Notes under the pieces: model-generated
Told to the model about the DNA's origin: nothing
The model's database searches: none
Seen by the model: the letters and a program-made list of their open reading frames with translations, nothing else
Assembly: GCF_018390535.1 (NCBI RefSeq)
Contig: NZ_JAHBBW010000001.1
Span: forward strand, 434,001-498,000
Direction: 5' to 3'
Origin: Bacteroides propionicigenes
GTDB lineage: Bacteria > Bacteroidota > Bacteroidia > Bacteroidales > Bacteroidaceae
Length of the DNA: 64,000 bases
Position numbers and translations under genes: made by a program
Shown here: piece after piece, positions 1-8,528 of the stretch
How positions within the stretch are numbered: the stretch's first letter is position 1
Layout: each line of letters opens with the position of its first letter

Positions 1-18
1 AATAATCCGCTGGGATGA
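1..18 (+). CDS. C-terminal tail of an upstream gene (partial)
   Basis: The first 18 bases read as five codons (N-N-P-L-G) and a TGA stop in frame 1, which could be the end of a gene lying left of the window. In Bacteroides the smalltalk and amidase genes that follow are commonly preceded by an HU-like DNA-binding protein gene, so that is the likely identity. This is inference from gene order only; five residues identify nothing. Confidence 0.25.
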   Translation, partial: NNPLG

Positions 19-53
19 GAATAGCAACCATTAATCACCAATCACCAAATACA

Positions 54-161
54 ATGAGTACAAAATCAAAATCAGTATGGGGCATTATCCTCAAATCCAT
101 CGTAGCGATAGCCACTGCATTGGCGGGAGTATTCGGTCTTAGTTCCTGCATAGGCCGATGA
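54..161 (+). CDS. smalltalk family small protein
   Basis: This 35-residue open frame starts at ATG 54. It has a short basic N-terminus (MSTKSKSVWG) and a single hydrophobic stretch (about residues 10-27, rich in I, V, A, L and G) ending near S-S-C-I-G-R. This matches the small membrane-peptide family named smalltalk in Bacteroides annotations, normally found immediately before an N-acetylmuramoyl-alanine amidase, as here. Its TGA stop overlaps the amidase ATG (ATGA at 158-161), which implies translational coupling. The cysteine near the end could be read as a lipobox, but it lies too near the C-terminus. Function is unknown; a holin-like or membrane-anchoring partner role for the amidase is speculation. 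Confidence 0.75.
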   Translation: MSTKSKSVWGIILKSIVAIATALAGVFGLSSCIGR

Positions 162-571
162 GAATCATCACGCTTATCATCATTCACTGCTCGGCCACGC
201 CTCAGGGCGTGAGCCTGAGTTTTGAAGACTGTCGTATGGATCATATCCGTCATCGCGGCTTTAGCGACATCGGTTATCACTTCTACGTGACGCGCGACGG
301 AGAAATTCATCGCGGCCGTCCGCCGGAGAAAATCGGAGCACATTGCCGAGGGCACAATCGTCATTCCATAGGCATCTGCTACGAGGGCGGTTTGGATACC
401 AACCGGAAGCCGGACGACACCCGCACACTACCGCAGAAAGCCTCACTGGTAGCTCTGCTGCGCGAACTGAAACGAATCTTCCCGAAAGCGTTGGTGGTGG
501 GACATCATGATTTGAATCCCATGAAAGAGTGCCCCTGCTTTAAGGCAGTAGCGGAATATAGGGGGCTTTAA
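158..571 (+). CDS. N-acetylmuramoyl-L-alanine amidase
   Basis: This 137-residue single-domain amidase of the amidase_2/PGRP fold (T7 lysozyme-like) would cleave the amide bond between N-acetylmuramic acid and L-alanine in peptidoglycan. Visible landmarks are an early IIHCSAT (first zinc histidine), GYHFYVTRDGEIHRGRP in the middle, the IGICYEGG strand, and a late GHHDLNPMKECPCF, giving the second zinc His and a Cys ligand position. No signal peptide is seen, so it is either cytoplasmic or exported with help. It starts inside the smalltalk stop codon (ATGA), so the two are probably co-translated. Phage-type lysis genes of this sort are scattered through Bacteroides genomes, often beside capsule loci. 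Confidence 0.9.
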   Translation: MRIITLIIIHCSATPQGVSLSFEDCRMDHIRHRGFSDIGYHFYVTRDGEIHRGRPPEKIGAHCRGHNRHSIGICYEGGLDTNRKPDDTRTLPQKASLVALLRELKRIFPKALVVGHHDLNPMKECPCFKAVAEYRGL

Positions 572-581
572 GGTAAAGGAG

Positions 582-611
582 AAAAGGTGGAAAAAAGAAC
601 AGCCACCTTTT
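582..611. terminator. hairpin between convergent amidase and gmd
   Basis: AAAAGGTGG (582-590) and CCACCTTTT (603-611) form a 9-bp stem with a 12-base loop, extendable with a bulge. It lies between two convergent genes and could end transcription from both sides, although the T tract is short on either strand. Confidence 0.5.
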
Positions 612-707
612 CCACTTCAGGAGCAAACACTACTTTCATCACTTAAATAGAGTTTGTATACGGCAAATATACAGCTATTCTTGCAATAATCTATTTGTGC
701 CCTGCAT

Positions 708-1799
708 TTATTTCACAATCCCCTTCTCCAAATACTCCGCAAGGTTCGTACGGATATGTCCTGCAACACGTTCTACAGCCACCTTTTCCATATCATGTTT
801 CATCATGATACTTACCAGTTCTTCAAATGAAGTTTTCATCGGATTCCAACCCAGTTTCTTACGGGCTTTTGCGGGATCTCCCCAAAGGTTCACCACATCT
901 GTAGGACGGTAAAAATCTTCCGAGACCTCTATCAGTACACGTCCCGTAGCTTTGTCGATGCCTTTTTCTTCAAGTCCTTCGCCCCGGAACTCCAACTCGA
1001 TGCCTGCATAACGGAAAGCCAGTTGACAAAACTCACGGACGGAATGTTGTTCGCCTGTGGCTATCACGAAGTCCTCCGGAGTCTTGTTCTGCAGGATGAG
1101 CCACATACACTCCACATAATCCTTGGCATACCCCCAGTCTCGCAACGAGGACAAATTGCCTAAATACAACTTATCCTGCTTGCCTTGCGCAATACGTGCG
1201 GCAGCCAATGTTATCTTACGGGTAACGAAAGTTTCCCCTCTACGCTCGCTCTCATGATTGAAAAGAATACCCGAACAACAGAACATATTATAAGCCTCAC
1301 GATACTCCTTCACAATCCAATAACCGTAAAGTTTTGCCACCGCGTACGGGCTATAAGGATGAAAAGGCGTATGCTCGTTTTGCGGAACTTCCTCCACCTT
1401 GCCGTAGAGTTCCGAAGTGGAAGCCTGATATACCTTACAAGTTTCCGCCAGTCCGCTCTGACGAACAGCTTCCAGTACACGCAATACACCTGTGGCATCC
1501 ACATCCGCCGTAAATTCCGGTGCATCAAAGCTGACCTGCACATGACTTTGTGCCGCCAGATTATAGACTTCCGTTGGGCGTATCTTGCCGATAATCTGCA
1601 TGATACTCATGGAGTCACCCAAATCGGCATAGTGCAAGTGAAAATCCGGAGTACCTTCAAGATGCGCGATGCGTTCACGGTAATCTACTGAAGAACGACG
1701 GATAGTTCCATGTACTTCATATCCTTTTTCAAGAAGAAATTCGGCAAGGAAAGAGCCGTCCTGACCGGTGATGCCGGTGATGAGTGCGATATGTTTCAT
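708..1799 (-). CDS. gmd: GDP-mannose 4,6-dehydratase
   Basis: Gmd converts GDP-D-mannose to GDP-4-keto-6-deoxy-D-mannose, the first step toward GDP-L-fucose and related deoxysugars. The 363-residue protein is an extended short-chain dehydrogenase: the NADP-binding GITGQDG is at residues 9-15, the catalytic Thr is near 128 in STSELYG, and the YxxxK pair is Tyr152/Lys156. Length is normal for the family. It is the last gene of the short polysaccharide operon, 7 bases after the flippase stop. The usual partner fcl (GDP-fucose synthase) is not in the window, so the product is either finished elsewhere or feeds another deoxysugar. Identification is secure. Confidence 0.95.
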   Translation of the reverse strand: MKHIALITGITGQDGSFLAEFLLEKGYEVHGTIRRSSVDYRERIAHLEGTPDFHLHYADLGDSMSIMQIIGKIRPTEVYNLAAQSHVQVSFDAPEFTADVDATGVLRVLEAVRQSGLAETCKVYQASTSELYGKVEEVPQNEHTPFHPYSPYAVAKLYGYWIVKEYREAYNMFCCSGILFNHESERRGETFVTRKITLAAARIAQGKQDKLYLGNLSSLRDWGYAKDYVECMWLILQNKTPEDFVIATGEQHSVREFCQLAFRYAGIELEFRGEGLEEKGIDKATGRVLIEVSEDFYRPTDVVNLWGDPAKARKKLGWNPMKTSFEELVSIMMKHDMEKVAVERVAGHIRTNLAEYLEKGIVK

Positions 1800-1806
1800 T
1801 GGTTAA

Positions 1807-3132
1807 TTATTTTAGCCAAATACCCTTAGCTGTATTTTTCAAAATTTTAGTTATCTGTATTTTTCCTATTAAGGCTTGCAATCCAAAAGTTATAGTAGGA
1901 ACTATTAAAACTCCTTCCACCCCATACAACCGACAAGATAACTGCATTAGCGGAAGCGCAAATATGGCAATCAGCAAATACACAAGTAGCTGCAAACGCA
2001 CCTTCCCGGTTCCATTTATCAGATACATATAAATATGACCTACCGTTTGAAATAAAATATACAAAGCCATGCAAACAGATAAAGATAGTGGAATTGAAAC
2101 AGAACTACCAATCCAATATTTATACACAAAGCTCGAACCCAAAACCATTATTATCGATATCGGAATACACAATAACCACATTCGCTCCAATTTCCGAAGC
2201 ATATTCTTCATCCAACAAAAATCCTTCTTGACATAAGCATCTGTAAAAGCTGACCAAAAAGGAGATAAAATTATAAGGGCAAACATGTTGAGTACATTAA
2301 AATATTTATAGACTATGTTATATTGAGTCACAGCATCAGGTCCCTCAATACGAGCTATTATAATATTAGTAAACTGAAAAATAAAAAGTATAGAAAGCAT
2401 GATAAAAAAGAATTGCCCTCCAAGTCCTAATATATTTTTTATTAACGAAAAACGTATAAAACGAAAAGCAGGGGACACAGATTTATAATTCTCGCACTTG
2501 AACATAATAATCGAAACTATCACCAATAAAATACAAGGAACTCCGGAAAATGCAAAAGCTAAAAGAATAAGACTGCCCGAAAATATTTTTGTAAAAACAT
2601 AGATACAAATAAAAGCTAACACCTGTCCTATTGTCTGTATCAATGAAGCCAATGCAGGCTTCTGATCCGCAGTCAACATCGTAGTAAATATGCTGGCGAC
2701 AATATTAACACAAAAGAAAACGGTCAATATATTAAAAACGTCATGCAACTCGGAACGATATATAGCAGCAACATTCAAAATAGAACTCCAATCAAGGAAG
2801 TGATTAATAATAATCGCAATAAAAAAAACACCGAAAAACAGAACAGATAAAACTGCATAAGCAGTACTAACATATTCTCTTGCCAATAAAATATCTCCAT
2901 TAGCTTTCGCTTCTGAAAAACGGTTGCGAAAACCATGAGCAAATCCCAAATCAAAATAAGACAACCAAGCTATGATAGAGCTTAAAGTTAGCCAAATGCC
3001 ATATTTAGTAGGATTTATATAAGTAATAGTTAGAGGAACGACTTGTAAAGTTATCAATATACTAATACATTTCAAAAAAAAAGAAGTTATAATATTCTTT
3101 TTTACAACGATGCTACGGGAGTTCCCATTCAT
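1807..3132 (-). CDS. Wzx-type polysaccharide flippase (MATE/PST family)
   Basis: This is a 441-residue integral membrane protein with about 12 predicted hydrophobic segments and almost no soluble domain, resembling oligosaccharide-unit flippases (polysaccharide_synt family). It would move undecaprenyl-linked repeat units from the cytoplasmic to the periplasmic face of the inner membrane. ATG 3132 is preferred; the longer frame begins at a TTG (3153). Codon use is strikingly A/T rich (AAA, ATA, AAT, TTA) compared with gmd and the sugar transferase on either side, suggesting separate acquisition, common for capsule genes. Flippases diverge quickly, so its exact substrate cannot be read from sequence. 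Confidence 0.85.
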   Translation of the reverse strand: MNGNSRSIVVKKNIITSFFLKCISILITLQVVPLTITYINPTKYGIWLTLSSIIAWLSYFDLGFAHGFRNRFSEAKANGDILLAREYVSTAYAVLSVLFFGVFFIAIIINHFLDWSSILNVAAIYRSELHDVFNILTVFFCVNIVASIFTTMLTADQKPALASLIQTIGQVLAFICIYVFTKIFSGSLILLAFAFSGVPCILLVIVSIIMFKCENYKSVSPAFRFIRFSLIKNILGLGGQFFFIMLSILFIFQFTNIIIARIEGPDAVTQYNIVYKYFNVLNMFALIILSPFWSAFTDAYVKKDFCWMKNMLRKLERMWLLCIPISIIMVLGSSFVYKYWIGSSVSIPLSLSVCMALYILFQTVGHIYMYLINGTGKVRLQLLVYLLIAIFALPLMQLSCRLYGVEGVLIVPTITFGLQALIGKIQITKILKNTAKGIWLK

Positions 3133-3168
3133 AAATATACGTATTCTAAACAAGAAAAAATATACACA

Positions 3169-3804
3169 TCAAAATTTTTTCCCGAACGCAATATTCATAA
3201 ACGTCATGAAAAGTATCTTGAAATCAAATCCCCAAGAACGATGCTCCAAATAGAACAAATCATAGCGAAGACGACGAAGCATTTTCTCCAACGTATCGGT
3301 ATAGCCATTATAGAGCGTGGCATATGAAGTAACTCCCGGACGAATCTGGAATAAATAGCGATAACGGGAATCCTCCTTCATGATTTGGTCTATAAAATAC
3401 TGGCGTTCGGGGCGAGGACCGATGAAGGCCATATCACCGCAAAACACATTCCAAAGCTGGGGAAGCTCATCCAGATGATGGTCACGAAGAAACTTACCGG
3501 TTTTGGTCATGCGAGAATCCCCTTCACCCGCATAAAGGGCAGGGCCATGCTTCTCCGCATCCAGCTTCATGCTACGAAACTTATAGATGTAAAAGGGACG
3601 GCCGAATCTGCCGATACGTTCCTGCTTGAATATTGCGGGACCGCCGTCCTCACGCTTCACAGCTATATAACAGATTAAAAATAAAGGAGAAAAAACAATG
3701 AGCGCGCCAAGTGCCAGAAGACAGTCACCGATACGCTTTACATTACGTTCAAAGGCGTTCATACCGTCGGGTATGAAATGATCGTCTTTTTCAATTGGAT
3801 CCAT
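3169..3804 (-). CDS. Initiating sugar transferase (undecaprenyl-phosphate phosphotransferase, short WcaJ/PglC-like)
   Basis: This 211-residue bacterial sugar transferase is of the single-catalytic-domain type that transfers a sugar 1-phosphate to undecaprenyl phosphate to begin a repeat unit. One hydrophobic segment (about residues 26-48) serves as the membrane hairpin. It is followed by the family motifs KFRSM, the DELPQLWNV..GDM region and FIGPRPE, which carry the catalytic Asp-Glu and phosphate-binding residues. The C-terminus is basic and aromatic. In many Bacteroides capsule operons the initiating enzyme sits at the distal end; here it directly follows upxZ, which fits an operon that has lost its middle. 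Confidence 0.92.
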   Translation of the reverse strand: MDPIEKDDHFIPDGMNAFERNVKRIGDCLLALGALIVFSPLFLICYIAVKREDGGPAIFKQERIGRFGRPFYIYKFRSMKLDAEKHGPALYAGEGDSRMTKTGKFLRDHHLDELPQLWNVFCGDMAFIGPRPERQYFIDQIMKEDSRYRYLFQIRPGVTSYATLYNGYTDTLEKMLRRLRYDLFYLEHRSWGFDFKILFMTFMNIAFGKKF

Positions 3805-3841
3805 AGAATTATAATAGTCTTAGTTTAGTTTCATGTTCACG

Positions 3842-4324
3842 CTACTCCATCACTTCGTAAGGATAAGGATTCTCCTCTATGTTCCGGAGTTCCTCGATTA
3901 TCTCGGCTTGCTCCAAAGACAGGGAATTCCTATCCCAACCTGCTATTATCTTATGGGCCTCACGAAGCATAGCATCCTCATAGACCTCTCCGTAGCAATA
4001 AGTGAGCAAACGGACTTTCAGCAAGGAAGCGGGGAGTTGTTCGAGCACTTCACAGGAACGGTCTAACACCGACTGTTTTTTCTGTTCCTTATCCCCATAG
4101 TCGTAAATCGTTGCGTTGTAGCCCAACAGGAGCGCCAGACAAAGATTAGCTTCCTCCTCGGGAAGGGTACTGCGGAGAGGAAAAAGAGAATCGCACTGCA
4201 CAAGGACGTCCTTATTCAGCCGGCAAAAGGTGTCTGAATAGAGCGGTTCACCGTCTACACCAAGATACATCAGCTCGTGAGCAACACGCTGAAGCTCAAG
4301 AGCACGAGAAATCAAATCATTCAT
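3842..4324 (-). CDS. upxZ: UpxZ-family inhibitor of capsule antiterminators
   Basis: This is a 160-residue soluble, helical, acidic protein that lies directly after upxY in the position and size range of UpxZ. In Bacteroides fragilis each UpxZ prevents the UpxY proteins of other capsule loci from acting, so that one polysaccharide is made per cell (established for that species). No enzymatic motif is present. The start ATG 4324 lies 16 bases after the upxY stop. Assignment rests on operon position, length and overall character (N-terminal ISRALELQRVAHELMYLG helix) rather than on a diagnostic motif, but the pairing with UpxY makes it quite safe. Confidence 0.88.
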   Translation of the reverse strand: MNDLISRALELQRVAHELMYLGVDGEPLYSDTFCRLNKDVLVQCDSLFPLRSTLPEEEANLCLALLLGYNATIYDYGDKEQKKQSVLDRSCEVLEQLPASLLKVRLLTYCYGEVYEDAMLREAHKIIAGWDRNSLSLEQAEIIEELRNIEENPYPYEVME

Positions 4325-4340
4325 GCGGGATTTATGATAT

Positions 4341-4874
4341 TTATTGGATTATCTTCAGATAGGATTTGGGAACCTTGACGCTGGCGGTCAAGATGTCCTT
4401 GATACGGATTACGACATACGTTTTATTGGACTCGACGGCTACTTCGCCCTCAACACCGCTGAGGTCACCCTTGACAACACGCACCCGGTCACCTACCACA
4501 AGGGATGCGTTGTCGAAACTGACACCGGCCGGATTCAAGTCCATTACGAACATAAAGTCCGACATCTGCTTGTCGGGAACGATAAGCATGGAACGGGTGA
4601 AAAGGTCTTTCATATAAAAAAGGCGGACACCATAGACATTGGAAAGGTCGCAGGCTGTCTGCTTGGTAGTATGGATAAAGACCAAATTACGGATTACAGG
4701 AACTTCACTGCGCTTGCGACGGTACTTCAACTGGGAAACCACAATACGGGTGGGAAGGTAGTAATCCACATCCAAATGCTCCTCAGACTTCAATTTGGCA
4801 AGGGATTTACATACTGCAAATTCCTGTTTGTCACGCGTACGGGCAGCAAACCAATATTTCTGTGTGTCAACCAC
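4341..4874 (-). CDS. upxY: UpxY-family (NusG-like) transcription antiterminator
   Basis: This is a 177-residue NusG paralogue. Residues about 6-105 form the NGN domain (WFAARTRDKQE at the start, FMVFMDL late) and residues about 120-160 form a KOW segment (VGDRVRVVKGDLSGVEGEV). UpxY proteins let RNA polymerase read through the leader of their own capsule operon. The gene starts at GTG 4874; no in-frame ATG exists upstream, and MVDTQKYWFAARTR is the usual beginning of the family. It is the first gene of the minus-strand operon. Its leader contains a strong hairpin (4924-4958) and its promoter lies in an invertible segment (5012-5248) that is in the non-expressing orientation here. Confidence 0.93.
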   Translation of the reverse strand: MVDTQKYWFAARTRDKQEFAVCKSLAKLKSEEHLDVDYYLPTRIVVSQLKYRRKRSEVPVIRNLVFIHTTKQTACDLSNVYGVRLFYMKDLFTRSMLIVPDKQMSDFMFVMDLNPAGVSFDNASLVVGDRVRVVKGDLSGVEGEVAVESNKTYVVIRIKDILTASVKVPKSYLKIIQ

Positions 4875-4923
4875 TTAAGAATAATGTAATAAAGAGAAAT
4901 CCTTCGGGTTCGGGTACGCTTCG

Positions 4924-4958
4924 CGGTTTGAACGAGACATCTGTTCTCGGTCAAACCG
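4924..4958 (-). promoter_or_regulatory. Leader hairpin of the upxY operon
   Basis: The 14-base arms 4924-4937 and 4945-4958 pair with one mismatch around a 7-base loop. This lies between the invertible promoter and the upxY start, inside what would be a leader of about 160 nt when the promoter is ON. UpxY proteins act in the leader of their own operon, so this hairpin is a candidate pause, termination or recognition element. There is no clear U tract after it. The role is inferred. Confidence 0.55.
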
Positions 4959-5011
4959 TATATGTTAGTTTAGCGTCTATAAAGTATTGCAAACGAATGA
5001 ATTAAAAGCAA

Positions 5012-5037
5012 AAAGTGTTTTTTAAACGTTCGTTTAA
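5012..5037 (+). repeat. Left inverted repeat (IRL) of the invertible promoter
   Basis: This is a 26-base arm, an exact reverse complement of 5223-5248; identity stops on both sides (5011 and 5038 mismatch). The inner palindrome is 5022-5037 with central TT at 5029-5030. Confidence 0.93.
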
Positions 5038-5184
5038 AAAACGTCAATATTTCAGAATAGAGAACTATTGAAATACAGAAAAACAGATAGAAACTTCAAA
5101 TAATATATAAAAAAAATAATTAACTGAGGTACAAATACTTAAACCCTATATTTCAATAACAGAGATAATATTTTTATTAAACAC

Positions 5185-5216
5185 TTTGTTCATTTCAAAA
5201 ATACCTCTTATCTTTG
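5185..5216 (+). promoter_or_regulatory. Promoter within the invertible segment, pointing right
   Basis: TTTG (5185-5188), a 20-base spacer and TATCTTTG (5209-5216) match the Bacteroides -33/-7 consensus TTTG-N19-20-TAnnTTTG. The predicted start is near 5223, inside the right repeat. Inversion would place the -7 element at about 5044-5051 on the minus strand, driving upxY. Confidence 0.85.
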
Positions 5217-5222
5217 CGAACA

Positions 5223-5248
5223 TTAAACGAACGTTTAAAAAACACTTT
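5223..5248 (-). repeat. Right inverted repeat (IRR) of the invertible promoter
   Basis: This is the exact reverse complement of 5012-5037. The inner palindrome is 5223-5238 with central AA at 5230-5231. Confidence 0.93.
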
Positions 5249-5535
5249 CTACATCCTTCAAACTCTTCTAAAAACAAACTATTACACATTTATTTTCCAA
5301 TTATACTTTAATATAATTATACATGGAATTCCAACAATCTTTAAGTTGGAAAATTCAGAAAAAATTTCAAAAACAGTCATTATCCTGATTGTTAATCAAA
5401 TTTCCTACCATTTACTTGCAGATGACTAAAAAATTTACGAATATTGCATATGAGTTTGGGGTTATAGTATTTGTAAAAATCAACGTTTTAGCTTTATTAT
5501 TTCGCCAACATAATGTGTAACTAAAAACCGACAAA
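5249..5535 (+). other. AT-rich gap before the thioredoxin lipoprotein gene
   Basis: These 287 bases hold no credible gene. I see no clear terminator and only weak promoter-like sequences (a stretch near 5466-5474 resembling TA-N3-TTTG, and ATTATTTCG near 5507-5515). In the present orientation the invertible promoter would transcribe across this gap toward the gene at 5536. Confidence 0.5.
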
Positions 5536-6711
5536 ATGAAAGGACGTATTATGACTATCTGTTTCCTGCTGACAGGAGGACTGTTGGCAGGTTGTTCCTC
5601 TACCCCCAAAGTGCCCAAAGGTGAATTTCTTATGCAAGGAGAGCTGGCGAATGTACCGGACAGTACGGTAATTCGGCTATTGAAAGAAAACGGAAATCTA
5701 CTCACAACCATCCAACAAGATACAGTAATCAACGGAAAATTCTCTTTCCAAGATACTATCAGCGGTGTAACCCCTAAAAAATTACTCTTACTATCCAATG
5801 ATAAAGGATTCCCCGGCATGTGGCTGAATGTATGGATACAATCCGGAAAATACGTCCACATAACAGGAAATGACCGTCTCCTTCCTTTATGGAACGTCAG
5901 CAGTGACATAGCCCAACAAAAAGCATCCAATGATTTTATGGCTTTATGCCCCTCAGAAAGAAAACGCATTATGCAATGGATGGCTCAGGAATATGACCTG
6001 TTTCGGCTTGAAAAAGAACAAGGTCTTGACTGGAAAAAGATAGATTCCTTGCGTACATTGCGCAATCCATTGGACAGCCTTGTCTACATGGCCGAACTGA
6101 ACTACATGAAAACAGCTCCGGTTACGCCTGTATGGCTGGACAAATATCAACTCTTTTGCTCATTTTTGCAATACAATCAGAAATTTGGCAATCAAGACTT
6201 AATCCGTTCACTCTACACACGCATGTCCGAAGCCGACAAGCAGACCGAAACAGGACAGCTTATTACTGCTTATTTAAATCTGCCGGAAGAGGTGAACGTG
6301 GGTGATGAAATGGTAGATGGTGATTTATACGATTTGGATGGAAATGTCCGCCACTTGACCGAGTTCAAAGGCAAATATATTTTATTGGATTTCTGGAGTC
6401 AGGGATGCGGTCCATGTGTACAATCGCTTTCCGAAATGGAAGAAATCACCGAAATGTATAAAGGCAGGATGGAAGTGGTAAGCATCAGTCAAGATCCCAA
6501 AGACGCATGGAAAAAGTTTATAGCCGAAAAACAGTTGAAAGGTAACCAATGGAATGAACTCCGCAAAGGAAGCACCAAACTCGGAGCCAGCTATCAAGTA
6601 AAAGGCATCCCTCACTATGTAATGATTTCGCCTGAAGGAAAGGTGCAACAGATATGGGCAGGCTACGGTAAAGGTTCTCTGAAAGCAAAAATGAAAGAAC
6701 TGATAAAGTGA
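5536..6711 (+). CDS. TlpA-like thiol-disulfide lipoprotein with DUF4369 domain
   Basis: This is a 391-residue lipoprotein with a signal peptide ending in the lipobox LLAGC (Cys20). The N-terminal beta-rich region (about 28-125) is of the DUF4369 type, the middle is helical, and the C-terminal thioredoxin fold (about 255-390) has the active site CGPC at 291-294 in FWSQGCGPC and a cis-proline in GIPHYVM. Such Bacteroidetes proteins are periplasmic or surface reductases, and their partners are usually unknown. It is transcribed alone and lies just right of the invertible capsule promoter, which points at it in this orientation. A hairpin at 6759-6800 ends the transcript. Confidence 0.88.
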   Translation: MKGRIMTICFLLTGGLLAGCSSTPKVPKGEFLMQGELANVPDSTVIRLLKENGNLLTTIQQDTVINGKFSFQDTISGVTPKKLLLLSNDKGFPGMWLNVWIQSGKYVHITGNDRLLPLWNVSSDIAQQKASNDFMALCPSERKRIMQWMAQEYDLFRLEKEQGLDWKKIDSLRTLRNPLDSLVYMAELNYMKTAPVTPVWLDKYQLFCSFLQYNQKFGNQDLIRSLYTRMSEADKQTETGQLITAYLNLPEEVNVGDEMVDGDLYDLDGNVRHLTEFKGKYILLDFWSQGCGPCVQSLSEMEEITEMYKGRMEVVSISQDPKDAWKKFIAEKQLKGNQWNELRKGSTKLGASYQVKGIPHYVMISPEGKVQQIWAGYGKGSLKAKMKELIK

Positions 6712-6758
6712 GAACGCTTCAGGCTCCACCCATAAAATTATTACAAGGTCACAAATAT

Positions 6759-6800
6759 AAATATCCTCGGAAGAAGTCTGAACATCTTCCAAGGATATTT
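6759..6800. terminator. Bidirectional hairpin between convergent genes
   Basis: The 16-base arms 6759-6774 and 6785-6800 pair with a single G-U type mismatch around a 10-base loop, with A- and T-rich flanks on both sides. It sits between the thioredoxin lipoprotein gene (+) and mscL (-). Confidence 0.75.
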
Positions 6801-6840
6801 ACATTTACGAACCGCCTTTATACCAACAGGCAGTTGAGAG

Positions 6841-7275
6841 TTATTTCTCTTTCAAGATATCGCGAATCTCAGTCAGCAATACTTCTTCCTTGCTTGGTGC
6901 AGGGGGAGCGGGCGGAGTGGCAGGCGCTTCTGTTTTTTTCTTCTCCGTCAATTTGGTTATCAGTTTAATAAACATAAAGATAGAGAAAGCGATAATGAGG
7001 AAGTCGAAAGTAGCTTGCAGGAAATTACCGTAATTCAACGTTACGGCGGCAATTTCCTTACCGTCCACCACTTCGGCAGGCTTCATCACCCACTTTAAGT
7101 CGGTAAAATTTACGCCACCTATCAACAAGCCCAAAGGCGGCATAATCACATCGGCCACAACAGAAGATACAATCTTGCCAAACGCACCACCGATGATGAC
7201 ACCGACAGCCATATCTACCACGTTGCCTTTCATGGCAAAAGCCTTAAATTCCTGTAAAAATGAACTTTTTCCCAT
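6841..7275 (-). CDS. mscL: Large-conductance mechanosensitive channel MscL
   Basis: MscL is an inner-membrane homopentamer that opens under membrane tension to release solutes during osmotic downshock. The 144-residue protein has the amphipathic N-terminus ([31 protein letters not shown]), TM1 about 16-45 with the conserved glycine/alanine constriction, a periplasmic loop, TM2 about 75-100 and a charged C-terminal helix ([17 protein letters not shown]) after an Ala/Pro-rich linker. Length is typical. It is monocistronic and divergent from gapA, with only 141 bases between the starts. Confidence 0.96.
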   Translation of the reverse strand: MGKSSFLQEFKAFAMKGNVVDMAVGVIIGGAFGKIVSSVVADVIMPPLGLLIGGVNFTDLKWVMKPAEVVDGKEIAAVTLNYGNFLQATFDFLIIAFSIFMFIKLITKLTEKKKTEAPATPPAPPAPSKEEVLLTEIRDILKEK

Positions 7276-7326
7276 CTTTTCAATTATTTAATTATGAATT
7301 TAAGTACGAATATAAAAACATTTTCT

Positions 7327-7334
7327 TACTTTTG
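7327..7334 (+). promoter_or_regulatory. gapA -7 element
   Basis: TACTTTTG followed by C fits TAnnTTTG. It lies 83 bases upstream of the gapA ATG, leaving an A-rich leader typical of highly expressed Bacteroides genes. No TTTG is seen at -33. Confidence 0.7.
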
Positions 7335-7371
7335 CACCGCAATTCATAAAAGAAATGCAGAAAAAGTTTGA

Positions 7372-8427
<1,056 letters not shown>

Positions 8428-8445
8428 TATACAGTTAGAAAATAA

Positions 8446-8488
8446 TAAAAAATAGGCGGCTTCTTTTATGAAGTCGCCTATTTTTTTT
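8446..8488 (+). terminator. gapA intrinsic terminator
   Basis: The stem AAATAGGCGGCTTC / GAAGTCGCCTATTT has a 6-base loop and is followed by a run of eight or more T. A classic rho-independent terminator. Confidence 0.9.
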
Positions 8489-8528
8489 GCACATTTGCAG
8501 TTCAATTATTTTTTCTAACAAATCAGTT

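Larger units (their letters stand above)
5012..5248. other. Invertible promoter cassette of the capsule locus (OFF orientation)
   Basis: Two perfect 26-base inverted repeats (5012-5037 and 5223-5248) flank 185 bases holding one good promoter. Each repeat contains AAACGTTCGT, which fits the ARACGTWCGT core of Bacteroides capsule inversion sites, and each has an inner palindrome TTAAACG-NN-CGTTTAA whose central dinucleotide is TT on the left and AA on the right. That layout is expected for a serine recombinase (Mpi-like) crossover site. The enclosed promoter faces right, away from upxY. No CAAAnnTA is seen just inside the left repeat, so the locus should be silent in this isolate or read. The recombinase gene is not in the window. 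Confidence 0.9.

Noticed and set aside
8487..8528. Upstream start for the M3 peptidase
   Set aside because: It lies in the T tract of the gapA terminator and would bury the signal peptide behind 14 residues.
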